Source: Clostridia bacterium
GTDB taxonomy: Bacteria; Bacillota; Clostridia; Christensenellales; Maliibacteriaceae
DNA length: 13,643 nt
Direction: 5' to 3'
Assembly (NCBI GenBank): GCA_017935825.1
Contig: JAGBGW010000084.1
Location: forward strand, 1-13,643
Under the pieces are notes generated by a model, which was not told the origin of the DNA, ran no database searches, and saw nothing but the letters and a program-made list of their open reading frames with translations. Shown here in pieces: positions 1 through 6,740 of the stretch. A program made the translations under genes and the position numbers. The first letter of the stretch is position 1. Each line of letters opens with the position of its first letter.

Positions 1-210
1 GATACACTTCTGACAGGTGGTAACGCGGCGTCTTGGCGGAACTTCCGCACCGGTAAACCATTTTTTCATAGGTGCCATACCCGAGTTAATAAGAAGCAGA
101 CTTGCGTCGTTCTTCGGCACAAGCGAGAAGCTGTCGAGTCTTAGACAGTCCTTTGATTCAAAAAAGCTTAAAAACTTTTCTCTGATTTCGTTAAGTCCCA
201 TATTCTTCAT
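1..210 (-). CDS. alaS: Alanyl-tRNA synthetase, N-terminal 70 codons (partial)
   Basis: Reading the minus strand from an ATG at 210 gives 70 codons that run off the left edge. The product begins MKNMGLNEIREKFLSFF and continues through SFSLVPKND, LLLINSGMAPMKKWFTG and RRRVTTCQKCI. This is the N-terminal class II catalytic core of AlaS, which charges tRNA-Ala in the cytoplasm (family knowledge); LVPKNDASLLLINSGMAP covers motif 1. I kept the first ATG because AAAGG lies 12 bases before it; the ATG at codon 4 (201) is possible but further from that site. The fragment uses AGA for 3 of 5 arginines and also TTA and CTA for leucine, unlike most of the window. It sits downstream of serS in the same direction but has its own promoter. 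Confidence 0.93.
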   Translation of the reverse strand, partial: MKNMGLNEIREKFLSFFESKDCLRLDSFSLVPKNDASLLLINSGMAPMKKWFTGAEVPPRRRVTTCQKCI

Positions 211-265
211 AATCTTTCGTTGCCTTTCTGTATTTAAATTTTCAAATAATATACTAAAAGCTTAG

Positions 266-282
266 GATACCGCATAGGTATC
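266..282 (-). other. Small hairpin in the alaS leader
   Basis: GATACC and GGTATC form a 6-bp inverted repeat with a 5-base loop between the alaS promoter and start. No run of T follows, so it is not a terminator, and it lacks the AGGGTGG-type antiterminator sequence expected of a T-box. Its role is unknown. Confidence 0.35.
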
Positions 283-297
283 TTATTTTATCATATA

Positions 298-326
298 ATT
301 TTACCATTATTTTAACAATTAGTCAA
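298..326 (-). promoter_or_regulatory. Promoter for alaS
   Basis: On the minus strand a TTGACT -35 box (321-326) lies 17 bases from a TAAAAT -10 box (298-303). This is near-consensus housekeeping sigma spacing. It starts a leader of roughly 80 bases before alaS. Confidence 0.7.
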
Positions 327-366
327 GAGTGCAGCGCCTAAAAGCTTTGTTAAATAGCAGTTATAA

Positions 367-402
367 CCAAAAAATTAGCGGCACACCCTTTGATGTACCG
401 CT
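367..402 (-). terminator. Rho-independent terminator of serS
   Basis: Directly after the serS stop codon, AGCGGTACA and TGTGCCGCT (377-385 and 394-402 on the plus strand) form a 9-bp stem, with one G-U pair, around an 8-base loop. On the minus strand the stem is followed by AATTTTTTGG. It separates serS from alaS transcription. Confidence 0.85.
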
Positions 403-420
403 AAAAATTTAAATTTTCGA

Positions 421-1701
421 TTATTTCTCGGGAAGAATTACTTCCTTGCCGCCCATATAGGGTCTCAAAATTTCGGGAATGGTGATTGAACCGTCTGCGT
501 TCTGATAGTTTTCAAGAATTGCAGCAACTGTTCTGCCGATTGCAACGCCTGAGCCGTTAAGTGTGTGAACAAGCTGAGCCTTATCCTTAACCGAATTCTT
601 GAACTTGATGTTTGCACGGCGTGCCTGGAAGTCCTCGAAGTTGGAGCAGGAGGAAATCTCAACATAACGGCCGTAGGAAGGCATCCATACTTCCAGGTCG
701 TAGGTCTTGGCAGAAGAGAAGCCAAGGTCGCCGCTGGAGAGCTTCTGGACACGATAGGGCAGACCCAGCTTCTGCAGGATCTTCTCTGCATCGTTGGTCA
801 GAGACTCAAGCTCTTCGTAGGAATGATCGGGATGTGCGAATTTCACAAGCTCAACCTTGTTGAACTGATGCTGGCGGATCAGACCACGGGTATCACGGCC
901 TGCGCTGCCTGCCTCAGCACGGAAGCATGCGGAGTATGCACAGTGCTTGATGGGAAGAAGGCTTGCATCCAGCACGGATTCACGATACATGTTGGTGACG
1001 GGAACCTCAGCGGTGGGGATCAGGAAATAATCGGTGCCCTGAACCTTGAATGCATCTTCCTCGAATTTGGGCAGCTGACCGGTGCCGACCATGCTGCGGC
1101 GGTGTACCATGTAGGGCGGGAAGACTTCTTCGTAGCCGCTTTCTTCGGTGTGAGTATCCAGCATGAAGCAGTACAGAGCACGCTCCAGACGGGAACCAAG
1201 GCCGCGATAGAAGGTGAAACGAGCGCCGGTAACCTTACCTGCGGTCTCGAAATCCAGAATACCAAGGTCGGTACCGATGTCCCAGTGTGCCTTGGGCTCG
1301 AAGTCGAAGGTGGTGGGCTCGCCCCAGACACGGACGGTCTCGTTGGCTGCATCATCTGCACCATCGGGTACGCTTGCATGGGGCACGTTGGGAATGGTCA
1401 GTACGAAATCGGTAACTGCCTGATCCACAGCGCGAAGCTCCTCGTCGCGAACCTTGATGGCTGCGGAAAGTTCCTTCATCTCAGCAAGAAGCTCGGTGAC
1501 GTCTTCGCCGTTCTTCTTCATCATGGGGATCTGCTTGGATACGGTGTTGCTCTTTGCACGCATTGCGTCAACTTCAGCAATCAGTGCACGGCGCTTTTTC
1601 TCCAGCTCGAAGAAGGGTTCAAGATCGATGTCGCTGCGGCGTGCAGCCAGTGCAGCGCGGATCTCATCGGGATTCTCGCGAATCCGCTTGATGTCCAGCA
1701 T
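421..1701 (-). CDS. serS: Seryl-tRNA synthetase
   Basis: A 426-residue class II synthetase that charges tRNA-Ser (and tRNA-Sec where present) with serine; the length is normal. Residues 1-100 are the tRNA-binding helical-hairpin arm. The core shows PPYMVHRRSMVGTGQLPKF (about 195-213, near motif 1), the serine-binding TAEVP (230-234), motif 2 from FRAEAGSAGRDTRG (260-273) to RQHQF (276-280), and motif 3 GSGVAIGRTVAAILENYQ (383-400). The start is supported by GGAGG eight bases upstream. The gene has its own promoter and terminator, so it is probably monocistronic. Oddity: the first 26 arginines are all CGN, but the last two (R390, R413) are AGA. TCA codons (S384, S405) also appear only at this end, and GC content drops from about 55% to about 44%. 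Confidence 0.97.
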   Translation of the reverse strand: MLDIKRIRENPDEIRAALAARRSDIDLEPFFELEKKRRALIAEVDAMRAKSNTVSKQIPMMKKNGEDVTELLAEMKELSAAIKVRDEELRAVDQAVTDFVLTIPNVPHASVPDGADDAANETVRVWGEPTTFDFEPKAHWDIGTDLGILDFETAGKVTGARFTFYRGLGSRLERALYCFMLDTHTEESGYEEVFPPYMVHRRSMVGTGQLPKFEEDAFKVQGTDYFLIPTAEVPVTNMYRESVLDASLLPIKHCAYSACFRAEAGSAGRDTRGLIRQHQFNKVELVKFAHPDHSYEELESLTNDAEKILQKLGLPYRVQKLSSGDLGFSSAKTYDLEVWMPSYGRYVEISSCSNFEDFQARRANIKFKNSVKDKAQLVHTLNGSGVAIGRTVAAILENYQNADGSITIPEILRPYMGGKEVILPEK

Positions 1702-1749
1702 AACTATTTCCTCCTATATAAGGTAAGTAAAATCTTGGTTACAATGCCA

Positions 1750-1777
1750 ATTATATACTTTTTTGTAACAAATGCAA
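1750..1777 (-). promoter_or_regulatory. Promoter for serS
   Basis: On the minus strand TTGCAT (1772-1777) is 16 bases from a perfect TATAAT (1750-1755). The expected start of transcription is about 40 bases before the serS ATG. Between the preceding gene's stop (1812) and this promoter I see only a weak 5-bp hairpin (GAATC/GATTC) without a T-run, so read-through from the argS unit is possible. Confidence 0.75.
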
Positions 1778-1811
1778 GGCAAATCGGGAATCTATGGATT
1801 CGGTGAAGGGA

Positions 1812-2819
1812 TTAAATCTCCAGCGAATAGGGGCTGCCGTGCATGGGGGGCAGAATACGCAGCATTCGGTTGAACGGAATGGTGACTGCAAGGGGGATCA
1901 CCACTGCGCAGACCAGCACTTCCATCAGGATGTACAGCCAGGAATCGGCAGAGCTGCCGGCAAGAAGCGTGATCACACCACCGAACATGGTGAATGCCTG
2001 CGGAATGCAGTCTGCAGAGCAGGTGAATTCGAAAAGTCCTGCCGCAAGACCGCCCAGCGCCGCCGAGAAAATGGGGCACAATAACGTCAGCGGATTGCGG
2101 AAGACGTTGCCCATCTGCAAGCGAGGGGTGCCGATGGCGTGTGCGAAGGAGACGAACATGCCAAAGTCGCGGTAACCTGCTGCTGCAAAGGAAACCATGG
2201 CGCTGCAGCATCCGATGAATGCCGCACCCGAAAGGGAGCCATAGGAAAGCACTGCGCAGATGGAGAACATGGAAAGCGGTGTGACGGAAAACACAGCCGC
2301 GATCACTGCCGCACAGACGTACTGCAGAAGCTTGGGCAGGCTTTGCGTCCAAAGCAGTGCCTGCGAGCACAGCGCATACAGGCTTTCCAGCGGTTTTGCC
2401 AACACAAGTGCGATCAGGATGCCGCCTGCAGTACAGACGATGGGGATCAGAATGATATCCGCCTGCGTCTTTCCCACAATGAAATTGGCAAACAGTGCGC
2501 AGGCGTATGCCGCAAGGAAAGCGGTGAAAAGACCTGCAAAGGAATAGCCGATGGCGCCTGCCACAGCGGCGGCTAAGATGGATAAGGGCGACTGGGTGAA
2601 AGCAAGAGCCACCGCAGCGCCGATGACTGCGCCGATGAGCAGGGAATCCGCACCCAACACACCTGCCACTGAGGACAGAATGGAAAGTGCGGGGATCTTA
2701 CACAGCAATGTCAACAGCAGACCGATCACATAGGAGCAGAAGTACCCTGCGCCTGCGTAGGCCAAGGGCAGACACACGAAACGATCGTAGGCATTGCGTG
2801 TGGCTCTTTTTGCTGCCAT
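1812..2819 (-). CDS. PTS_EIIC_2 (PfoR-like) family membrane protein
   Basis: A 335-residue, very hydrophobic protein with about eight to ten predicted membrane segments (for example 20-40, 45-75, 80-112, 120-142, 165-190, 245-263, 275-290, 297-315). GKTQADIILIPIV (117-129) and RNPLTLLCPIFSAALGG (241-257), with the conserved YRDFG...AHAIGT stretch between them, resemble the PTS_EIIC_2/PfoR group. These are annotated as sugar-PTS IIC-like, but their substrates are largely unknown. There is no IIA or IIB gene in the window, so a sugar-phosphorylating role is not shown. The ATG lies only 5 bases after the argS stop, with an AGAGG site inside the end of argS, so the two are probably co-transcribed. 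No metabolic link to argS is evident. The family call comes from pattern recognition, not a search. Confidence 0.72.
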   Translation of the reverse strand: MAAKRATRNAYDRFVCLPLAYAGAGYFCSYVIGLLLTLLCKIPALSILSSVAGVLGADSLLIGAVIGAAVALAFTQSPLSILAAAVAGAIGYSFAGLFTAFLAAYACALFANFIVGKTQADIILIPIVCTAGGILIALVLAKPLESLYALCSQALLWTQSLPKLLQYVCAAVIAAVFSVTPLSMFSICAVLSYGSLSGAAFIGCCSAMVSFAAAGYRDFGMFVSFAHAIGTPRLQMGNVFRNPLTLLCPIFSAALGGLAAGLFEFTCSADCIPQAFTMFGGVITLLAGSSADSWLYILMEVLVCAVVIPLAVTIPFNRMLRILPPMHGSPYSLEI

Positions 2820-2824
2820 GACGA

Positions 2825-4531
2825 TTACATCCTCTCAGGTGCTGCGATGCCGATCAGGTGCAGTGCGTTGGAAAGCACGATGCGGCATGCACGGGTGATG
2901 GCAAGACGAGCTGCGGTCTCGCCGACGTTTTCGGTGAGGATGCGGTGCTCGTAGTAGAAGCGGTTGAAGTTCTGTGCAACTTCCACAGCGTAGCGGACGA
3001 TCAGATAGGGCTCGTTTTCGTCTGCTGCGTTGATGACCACATCGCGGAAGCGTGCGAGGGTCGCCAGCAGGCGCTGGGATTCTTCATCGCAGATGGAGTC
3101 GAAGTCATACTCTGCCGCTGCCACGTTTTCTGCCTTGCGAAGGACACTGCAGATACGGGCATGGGTGTACTGCACATAGGGACCGGTCTCGCCTTCGAAG
3201 TTCAGTGCGCGATCGTAGGAGAAGGTGATGTCCTTGATGCGGGAATTGAACAGGGTGTTGAAGACAACTGCGCCCACACCAACCTGCTTTGCGATCTCGT
3301 CCAGATTTTCAAGCTCGGGGTTCTTCTGGCGCATGATCTCGGCAGCCTTTTCGATTGCCATGGCAAGTACTTCCTCCAGGAAGACCACTTTGCCGTGACG
3401 GGTGGACAGGGTGCCGTCGGTGAGGGAAACCATGCCGAATGCAACGTGCTCCAAATCCTTATGCCACTCGTAGCCCATCTTTTCGATGACGCGGAACCAC
3501 TGTGCAAAGTGCAGGTTCTGCTGGTATGCAACCACGTACAGGCACTTTGCAAAGTCGTACGTGTCCTTTCTGTAGAGCGCGGCGGCGATGTCGCGGGTCG
3601 CATAAAGGGTGGCACCGTCGGCCTTCAGAATCATGCAGGGAGGCATGTTGTCCTCGTCGAGATTGACCACCTTTGCACCTTGGCTTTCCACCAGAAGGTT
3701 CTTTTCGGTCAGCTCGTCGATGACGCGGTCCATCTTGTCGTTGTAGAAGCTTTCGCCTGCGTAGGAATCGAAGTGGACATTCAAAAGATCGTAGACACGC
3801 TCGACCTCGCGGATGGTGATCTCGCGGAACCAGTTGAACAGACGAAGTGCTTCTTCGTCGCCCTGTTCGATCTTCAGGAACCAGGCGCGTGCCTCATCGT
3901 TGAGTGCATCGTTCTTTTCCGCCTCATCGTGGAAACGGACGTAGATCTCAAGCAGTGCGCGAACGCCTTCTTTTTCGATGCGCTCTTCGTCGCCCCACAT
4001 GTGGTAAGCCACGATCAGCTTGCCAAACTGGGTGCCCCAGTCACCAAGGTGGTTAATGCCAACGGACTTGTAACCAAGGAAATTGTAGATATGGTACAGG
4101 GAGTTGCCGATGACGGTGGTGGAAAGGTGACCGATGTGGAAGGGCTTTGCAATGTTGATGGAGGAATAGTCCAGGCAAACCACGCGGCCGTGACCGATGT
4201 CGGTCTTGCCGTAGTCGTCGCCGTCTGCCTCAATCATAGCGAGGGTGGTCTTTGCAAAGTTTGCACGGTCAAGGAAGAAGTTCAGGTAGCCGCCGACGCA
4301 TTCCACGCGGGAAAGCCATGCGGGGATACCGGCCTGTTCCAGAGCCTCTTTCAGTGCGGATGCGATCATGGGCGGTGCCTTGCGCATCGTACGGGCAAGT
4401 TTGAAGCAGGGCAGTGCATAGTCGCCCATCTCGCGCTCCGGCGGCGTTTCAAACAATGCCTGATATTCTTCGGCAGTTAGTGCAGCTTCGGCTGCTGCCA
4501 AAAGTTTTGCCAATTCAGCTGCAAAATCCAT
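2825..4531 (-). CDS. argS: Arginyl-tRNA synthetase
   Basis: A class Ia synthetase that charges tRNA-Arg. Numbering from the upstream ATG at 4540, the N-terminal tRNA-recognition domain (about 1-115) leads into the ATP-binding signature NIAKPFHIGH (HIGH at 135-138), followed by GDWGTQFG (166-173) and the KMSK-equivalent LSTRHGKVV (378-386). From YTHARICSVLRKA (458 on) runs the helical DALR anticodon-binding domain to the C-terminal RM. NIAKP in place of the more common NPAKP is a variant I believe occurs in Firmicutes. Start choice: AGGAG ends only one base before the first ATG (4540) but ten bases before the ATG at 4531. I therefore prefer 4531 (568 aa); the alternative gives 571 aa. The gene is followed at 5 bases by a membrane protein gene. 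No T-box leader was found. Confidence 0.96.
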   Translation of the reverse strand: MDFAAELAKLLAAAEAALTAEEYQALFETPPEREMGDYALPCFKLARTMRKAPPMIASALKEALEQAGIPAWLSRVECVGGYLNFFLDRANFAKTTLAMIEADGDDYGKTDIGHGRVVCLDYSSINIAKPFHIGHLSTTVIGNSLYHIYNFLGYKSVGINHLGDWGTQFGKLIVAYHMWGDEERIEKEGVRALLEIYVRFHDEAEKNDALNDEARAWFLKIEQGDEEALRLFNWFREITIREVERVYDLLNVHFDSYAGESFYNDKMDRVIDELTEKNLLVESQGAKVVNLDEDNMPPCMILKADGATLYATRDIAAALYRKDTYDFAKCLYVVAYQQNLHFAQWFRVIEKMGYEWHKDLEHVAFGMVSLTDGTLSTRHGKVVFLEEVLAMAIEKAAEIMRQKNPELENLDEIAKQVGVGAVVFNTLFNSRIKDITFSYDRALNFEGETGPYVQYTHARICSVLRKAENVAAAEYDFDSICDEESQRLLATLARFRDVVINAADENEPYLIVRYAVEVAQNFNRFYYEHRILTENVGETAARLAITRACRIVLSNALHLIGIAAPERM

Positions 4532-4567
4532 GTGGTTCATTCTCCTTTTGCAGTTATTTTTACTTGA

Positions 4568-4593
4568 ATGTCCTTACCTATTTATAAGGACAT
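4568..4593 (-). promoter_or_regulatory. Inverted repeat at the 5' end of the argS mRNA
   Basis: ATGTCCTTA (4568-4576) and TAAGGACAT (4585-4593) are a perfect 9-bp inverted repeat with an 8-base loop. It lies between the argS -10 box and the ribosome site, beginning at about the predicted transcription start. It would form a 5'-terminal stem-loop in the argS mRNA or a DNA operator. No T-run follows it. Confidence 0.5.
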
Positions 4594-4601
4594 ACATCTA
4601 T

Positions 4602-4610
4602 ATCATACCA
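4602..4610 (-). promoter_or_regulatory. Extended -10 promoter for argS
   Basis: On the minus strand TGG-TATGAT forms an extended -10 element (4602-4610). No good -35 box lies 16-18 bases upstream, which is usual for extended -10 promoters. It follows the kdpE terminator, so argS should be transcribed independently of kdpDE. Confidence 0.5.
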
Positions 4611-4661
4611 CGATATGACCTTTTGGGTCTATGTCCAAAGGCAATTTTTGAAGGAAAAAGG

Positions 4662-4725
4662 GCAGAAAAATGCCGTACACACAATTGGTTTTGCATACTA
4701 CGAGAAAACTTGTGTGTACGGCATT
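4662..4725 (-). terminator. Long-stem terminator of kdpDE
   Basis: AATGCCGTACACACAA (4669-4684) and its exact complement (4710-4725) form a perfect 16-bp stem with a 25-base loop. On the minus strand the stem runs into TTTTTCTGCCC, starting 13 bases after the kdpE stop codon. Position and T-run support a one-directional intrinsic terminator. The loop is unusually large for one. Confidence 0.75.
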
Positions 4726-4738
4726 GGAAGATTTGATC

Positions 4739-5446
4739 TTAGTCTGCATCGATCATGCGGTAACCCACGCCGACTTCGGTAAAAATGTACTCAGGCTCGG
4801 CAGGATTTTTCTCGATCTTGCGGCGAATGTTTGCCATGTTGACACGCAGGATCTGGTTGTCACCGCGGGCAGCAGGTCCCCAAAGTTCACGAAGCAGATA
4901 GTCGTAGGTCAGCACCTTGCCTGCATAGCGGGCAAGCAGGGTCACCAGACGGTATTCGTTCTGGGTCAGATGGATCTTTTCACCATCTACCAGCACATGG
5001 TGCTTGTCATAATCGATCTCAAGACCCTGTGCGCGGAATTTGCCGCTGGTGGCAACGCTGGGGTTTGCGTTCTGCGTTCTTGTATGGCGAAGTGCAGTGC
5101 GGATGCGTGCCAGCAGTTCGTCGGTGCCAAAGGGCTTGGTGATGTAATCGTCTGCGCCAAGGTCAAGCGCCGTGACTTTTTCTTTTTCATGGGTGCGAGC
5201 CGATACCACCACGATGGGCAGGTGGGACCACAGACGCACCTGACGCAGGATATCAAGGCCGTCCATATCCGGCAGACCCAGGTCAAGGATCACCAGCGCA
5301 GGGCAGTGGGATGTGATCATCGACAGTGCCTGGGTACCGTTATGTGCGTGCAGCACGTCGTAGCCATTGGCATTGAGGATGGCGCCGATAAAGCTTGCGA
5401 TATTGTGTTCGTCTTCCACAATGAGGATCTTATCTTTGATGGACAT
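4739..5446 (-). CDS. kdpE: OmpR/PhoB-family response regulator, KdpE-like
   Basis: A 235-residue regulator. The receiver domain (about 5-117) carries acidic residues E11/D12, phospho-acceptor D55 (LVILDLGLPDMDG), S82 (VVSAR) and K104 (YITKPF). The winged-helix DNA-binding domain (about 130-233) contains LTQNEYRLVTLLARYAGKVLT, LLRELWGP and FTEVGVGYRM, a pattern typical of KdpE. In the family, phosphorylated KdpE activates kdpFABC, the high-affinity potassium pump (established). No kdpFABC is in this window, so the regulon here is inferred. The start is fixed by AGGAGG inside the last codons of the upstream kinase gene, whose stop is 3 bases away, so the two genes are translationally close and surely co-transcribed. 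Confidence 0.9.
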   Translation of the reverse strand: MSIKDKILIVEDEHNIASFIGAILNANGYDVLHAHNGTQALSMITSHCPALVILDLGLPDMDGLDILRQVRLWSHLPIVVVSARTHEKEKVTALDLGADDYITKPFGTDELLARIRTALRHTRTQNANPSVATSGKFRAQGLEIDYDKHHVLVDGEKIHLTQNEYRLVTLLARYAGKVLTYDYLLRELWGPAARGDNQILRVNMANIRRKIEKNPAEPEYIFTEVGVGYRMIDAD

Positions 5447-5449
5447 ACC

Positions 5450-6526
5450 TTATGCCTCCTTTTGAAGCGGCAGGGAGAATGTGAATTGTGCGCCGTGTGT
5501 CAGATTGCCGGCAGTCATTTCGCCGTGATGCGCACGCACGATGGTCTTGCACACGGAAAGTCCGATACCCATGTTGCGGGTGTCGTCGGAATGGGTAAAA
5601 TAACCTTCAAACAGGTGGGGCATGGCCTCGGGCGCAATGCCCTGACCATCGTCTTCCACATAAAAGACTGCACGGTTGACCTGTTTTTCCAGCCGAATGA
5701 CGATATTCTCGGTGGTCTTGCCGTGCATGACCGCGTTTTCAAGAAGGTTGATGAGTACCTGTTCTATCAAGGTTGCATCCATGGGGATGAACAGCATTTC
5801 TTCCGGAACCTGTACCGATACGCGAATGTGGGGGAAGCGCTTTTTAAACTTCTGCACGGCGGAAGCGACGATCTCCTCGCCCAGTTCTTCTTCGGTCTTG
5901 ATACGGGTCTGTCCGTCGTCGATGCGGGTGATGGAAAGCAGGTTTTCCACAATGCGGATCAGCCACTGTGCATCGTCGCGAACACCGACAAGAAGTTTCT
6001 TTGTCTGTTCTTCACTCAGCGTACTTTGGTTGTCGATGACAGCACTGGTTGCACCGAGAATGGAAGTCAGCGGCGTGCGAAGGTCGTGGGAAACGGCGCG
6101 AAGCAGGTTTGCACGCATCTTTTCCTGCTGGGAGATGGTGCGAAGCCGTTCGGCCTGCTTGACCTGAGAGGTCATGGCGCAGGTCAAAATGGAACAGGCA
6201 AGCATCACCGTAAAGCACAGCGGATAACCCGTCATGGTGAAGTTCAGCACAAAGTAGGGGTAGGTGAAGATGTAGTTTGCAACGATGGTACCTGCAAGGG
6301 AGGCAAGGATGCCATAGAAATAACCGTTGGTACTTCGTGAAATGATCAGCACCGCCAAAACGAAAATCAGCGGAACATGGGTATCGGTGGGATTGTCCGA
6401 CTGCTGAAATACAGCGCAAAGCAGACATGCCACAATAAAAATCAAAAGGCTTTTTACAGTGTCTTGATAGCTCAGCGGAAAGTATTGCCGAAGCGACATC
6501 TTCTTGCTTGTGGATACTTTTTTCAT
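5450..6526 (-). CDS. kdpD: Short KdpD-like sensor histidine kinase lacking the N-terminal KdpD domain
   Basis: A 358-residue membrane kinase. Four hydrophobic segments (about 24-41, 51-63, 67-90, 99-118) match the DUF4118 transmembrane domain of KdpD. After a short linker, the HisKA box RAVSHDLRTPLTS gives phospho-accepting H147. The HATPase domain shows the N box INLLENAVMHG (259-269), G1 DDGQGI (292-297) and G2 MGIGLSVC (319-326). Full KdpD proteins are about 900 residues, with cytoplasmic KdpD and Usp domains before the membrane part. Those are absent here and there is no upstream coding sequence for them: the next gene is divergent. A GGAG site precedes the ATG. Partner is the KdpE-like regulator 3 bases downstream. 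Potassium or turgor sensing is inferred by family; the true signal is unknown. Confidence 0.87.
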   Translation of the reverse strand: MKKVSTSKKMSLRQYFPLSYQDTVKSLLIFIVACLLCAVFQQSDNPTDTHVPLIFVLAVLIISRSTNGYFYGILASLAGTIVANYIFTYPYFVLNFTMTGYPLCFTVMLACSILTCAMTSQVKQAERLRTISQQEKMRANLLRAVSHDLRTPLTSILGATSAVIDNQSTLSEEQTKKLLVGVRDDAQWLIRIVENLLSITRIDDGQTRIKTEEELGEEIVASAVQKFKKRFPHIRVSVQVPEEMLFIPMDATLIEQVLINLLENAVMHGKTTENIVIRLEKQVNRAVFYVEDDGQGIAPEAMPHLFEGYFTHSDDTRNMGIGLSVCKTIVRAHHGEMTAGNLTHGAQFTFSLPLQKEA

Positions 6527-6556
6527 ATTGAAATCACTCCATTGGGATACAAATTC

Positions 6557-6565
6557 AGTATAGCA
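6557..6565 (-). promoter_or_regulatory. Extended -10 promoter for kdpDE
   Basis: On the minus strand TGC-TATACT (6557-6565) is an extended -10 element about 30 bases before the kinase ATG. The -35 region is only T-rich, without a clear hexamer. Confidence 0.5.
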
Positions 6566-6609
6566 TGCAAGGGTGCTAAAAAAGCGTTAAAATCAGTAAA
6601 AAACAAGTA

Positions 6610-6637
6610 TTCAAAACATGTGTGTTTCATGTATAAT
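6610..6637 (+). promoter_or_regulatory. Promoter for the decarboxylase beta-subunit gene
   Basis: TTCAAA (6610-6615) lies 16 bases from a perfect TATAAT (6632-6637). It is divergent from the kdpDE promoter and leaves a leader of about 97 bases before the ATG at 6741. I see no recognisable riboswitch or attenuator in that leader. Confidence 0.6.
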
Positions 6638-6740
6638 AGGAACGTTGCATATGTGTCGGGGGGCTACTATGCCCTTATGGTCATTATACAACAAGCTCTT
6701 ATGTTACAACTATTATACTTCGTTGGAAAGGAAGAGAGAA

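Noticed and set aside
211..297. A T-box riboswitch ahead of alaS
   Set aside because: The leader is under 100 bases and lacks the AGGGTGG antiterminator core and a terminator; only one 6-bp hairpin is present.
1778..1811. A terminator for the argS-PTS_EIIC_2 unit (GAATC/GATTC hairpin)
   Set aside because: The stem is only 5 bp and no T-run follows on the minus strand.
6614..6627. An operator AAACA-TGTG-TGTTT in the spacer of the beta-subunit promoter
   Set aside because: A 5-bp repeat in AT-rich sequence is expected by chance.
6644..6740. A riboswitch in the leader of the decarboxylase beta-subunit gene (GGGC-TACTAT-GCCC pairing)
   Set aside because: Only a 4-bp stem is seen, with no match to a riboswitch class I know and no downstream terminator or sequestered ribosome site.
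6618..6740. An N-terminal extension of the beta subunit from the ATG at 6618
   Set aside because: It would start within the promoter, upstream of the -10 box, and has no family resemblance. The ATG at 6741 has a purine-rich ribosome site.
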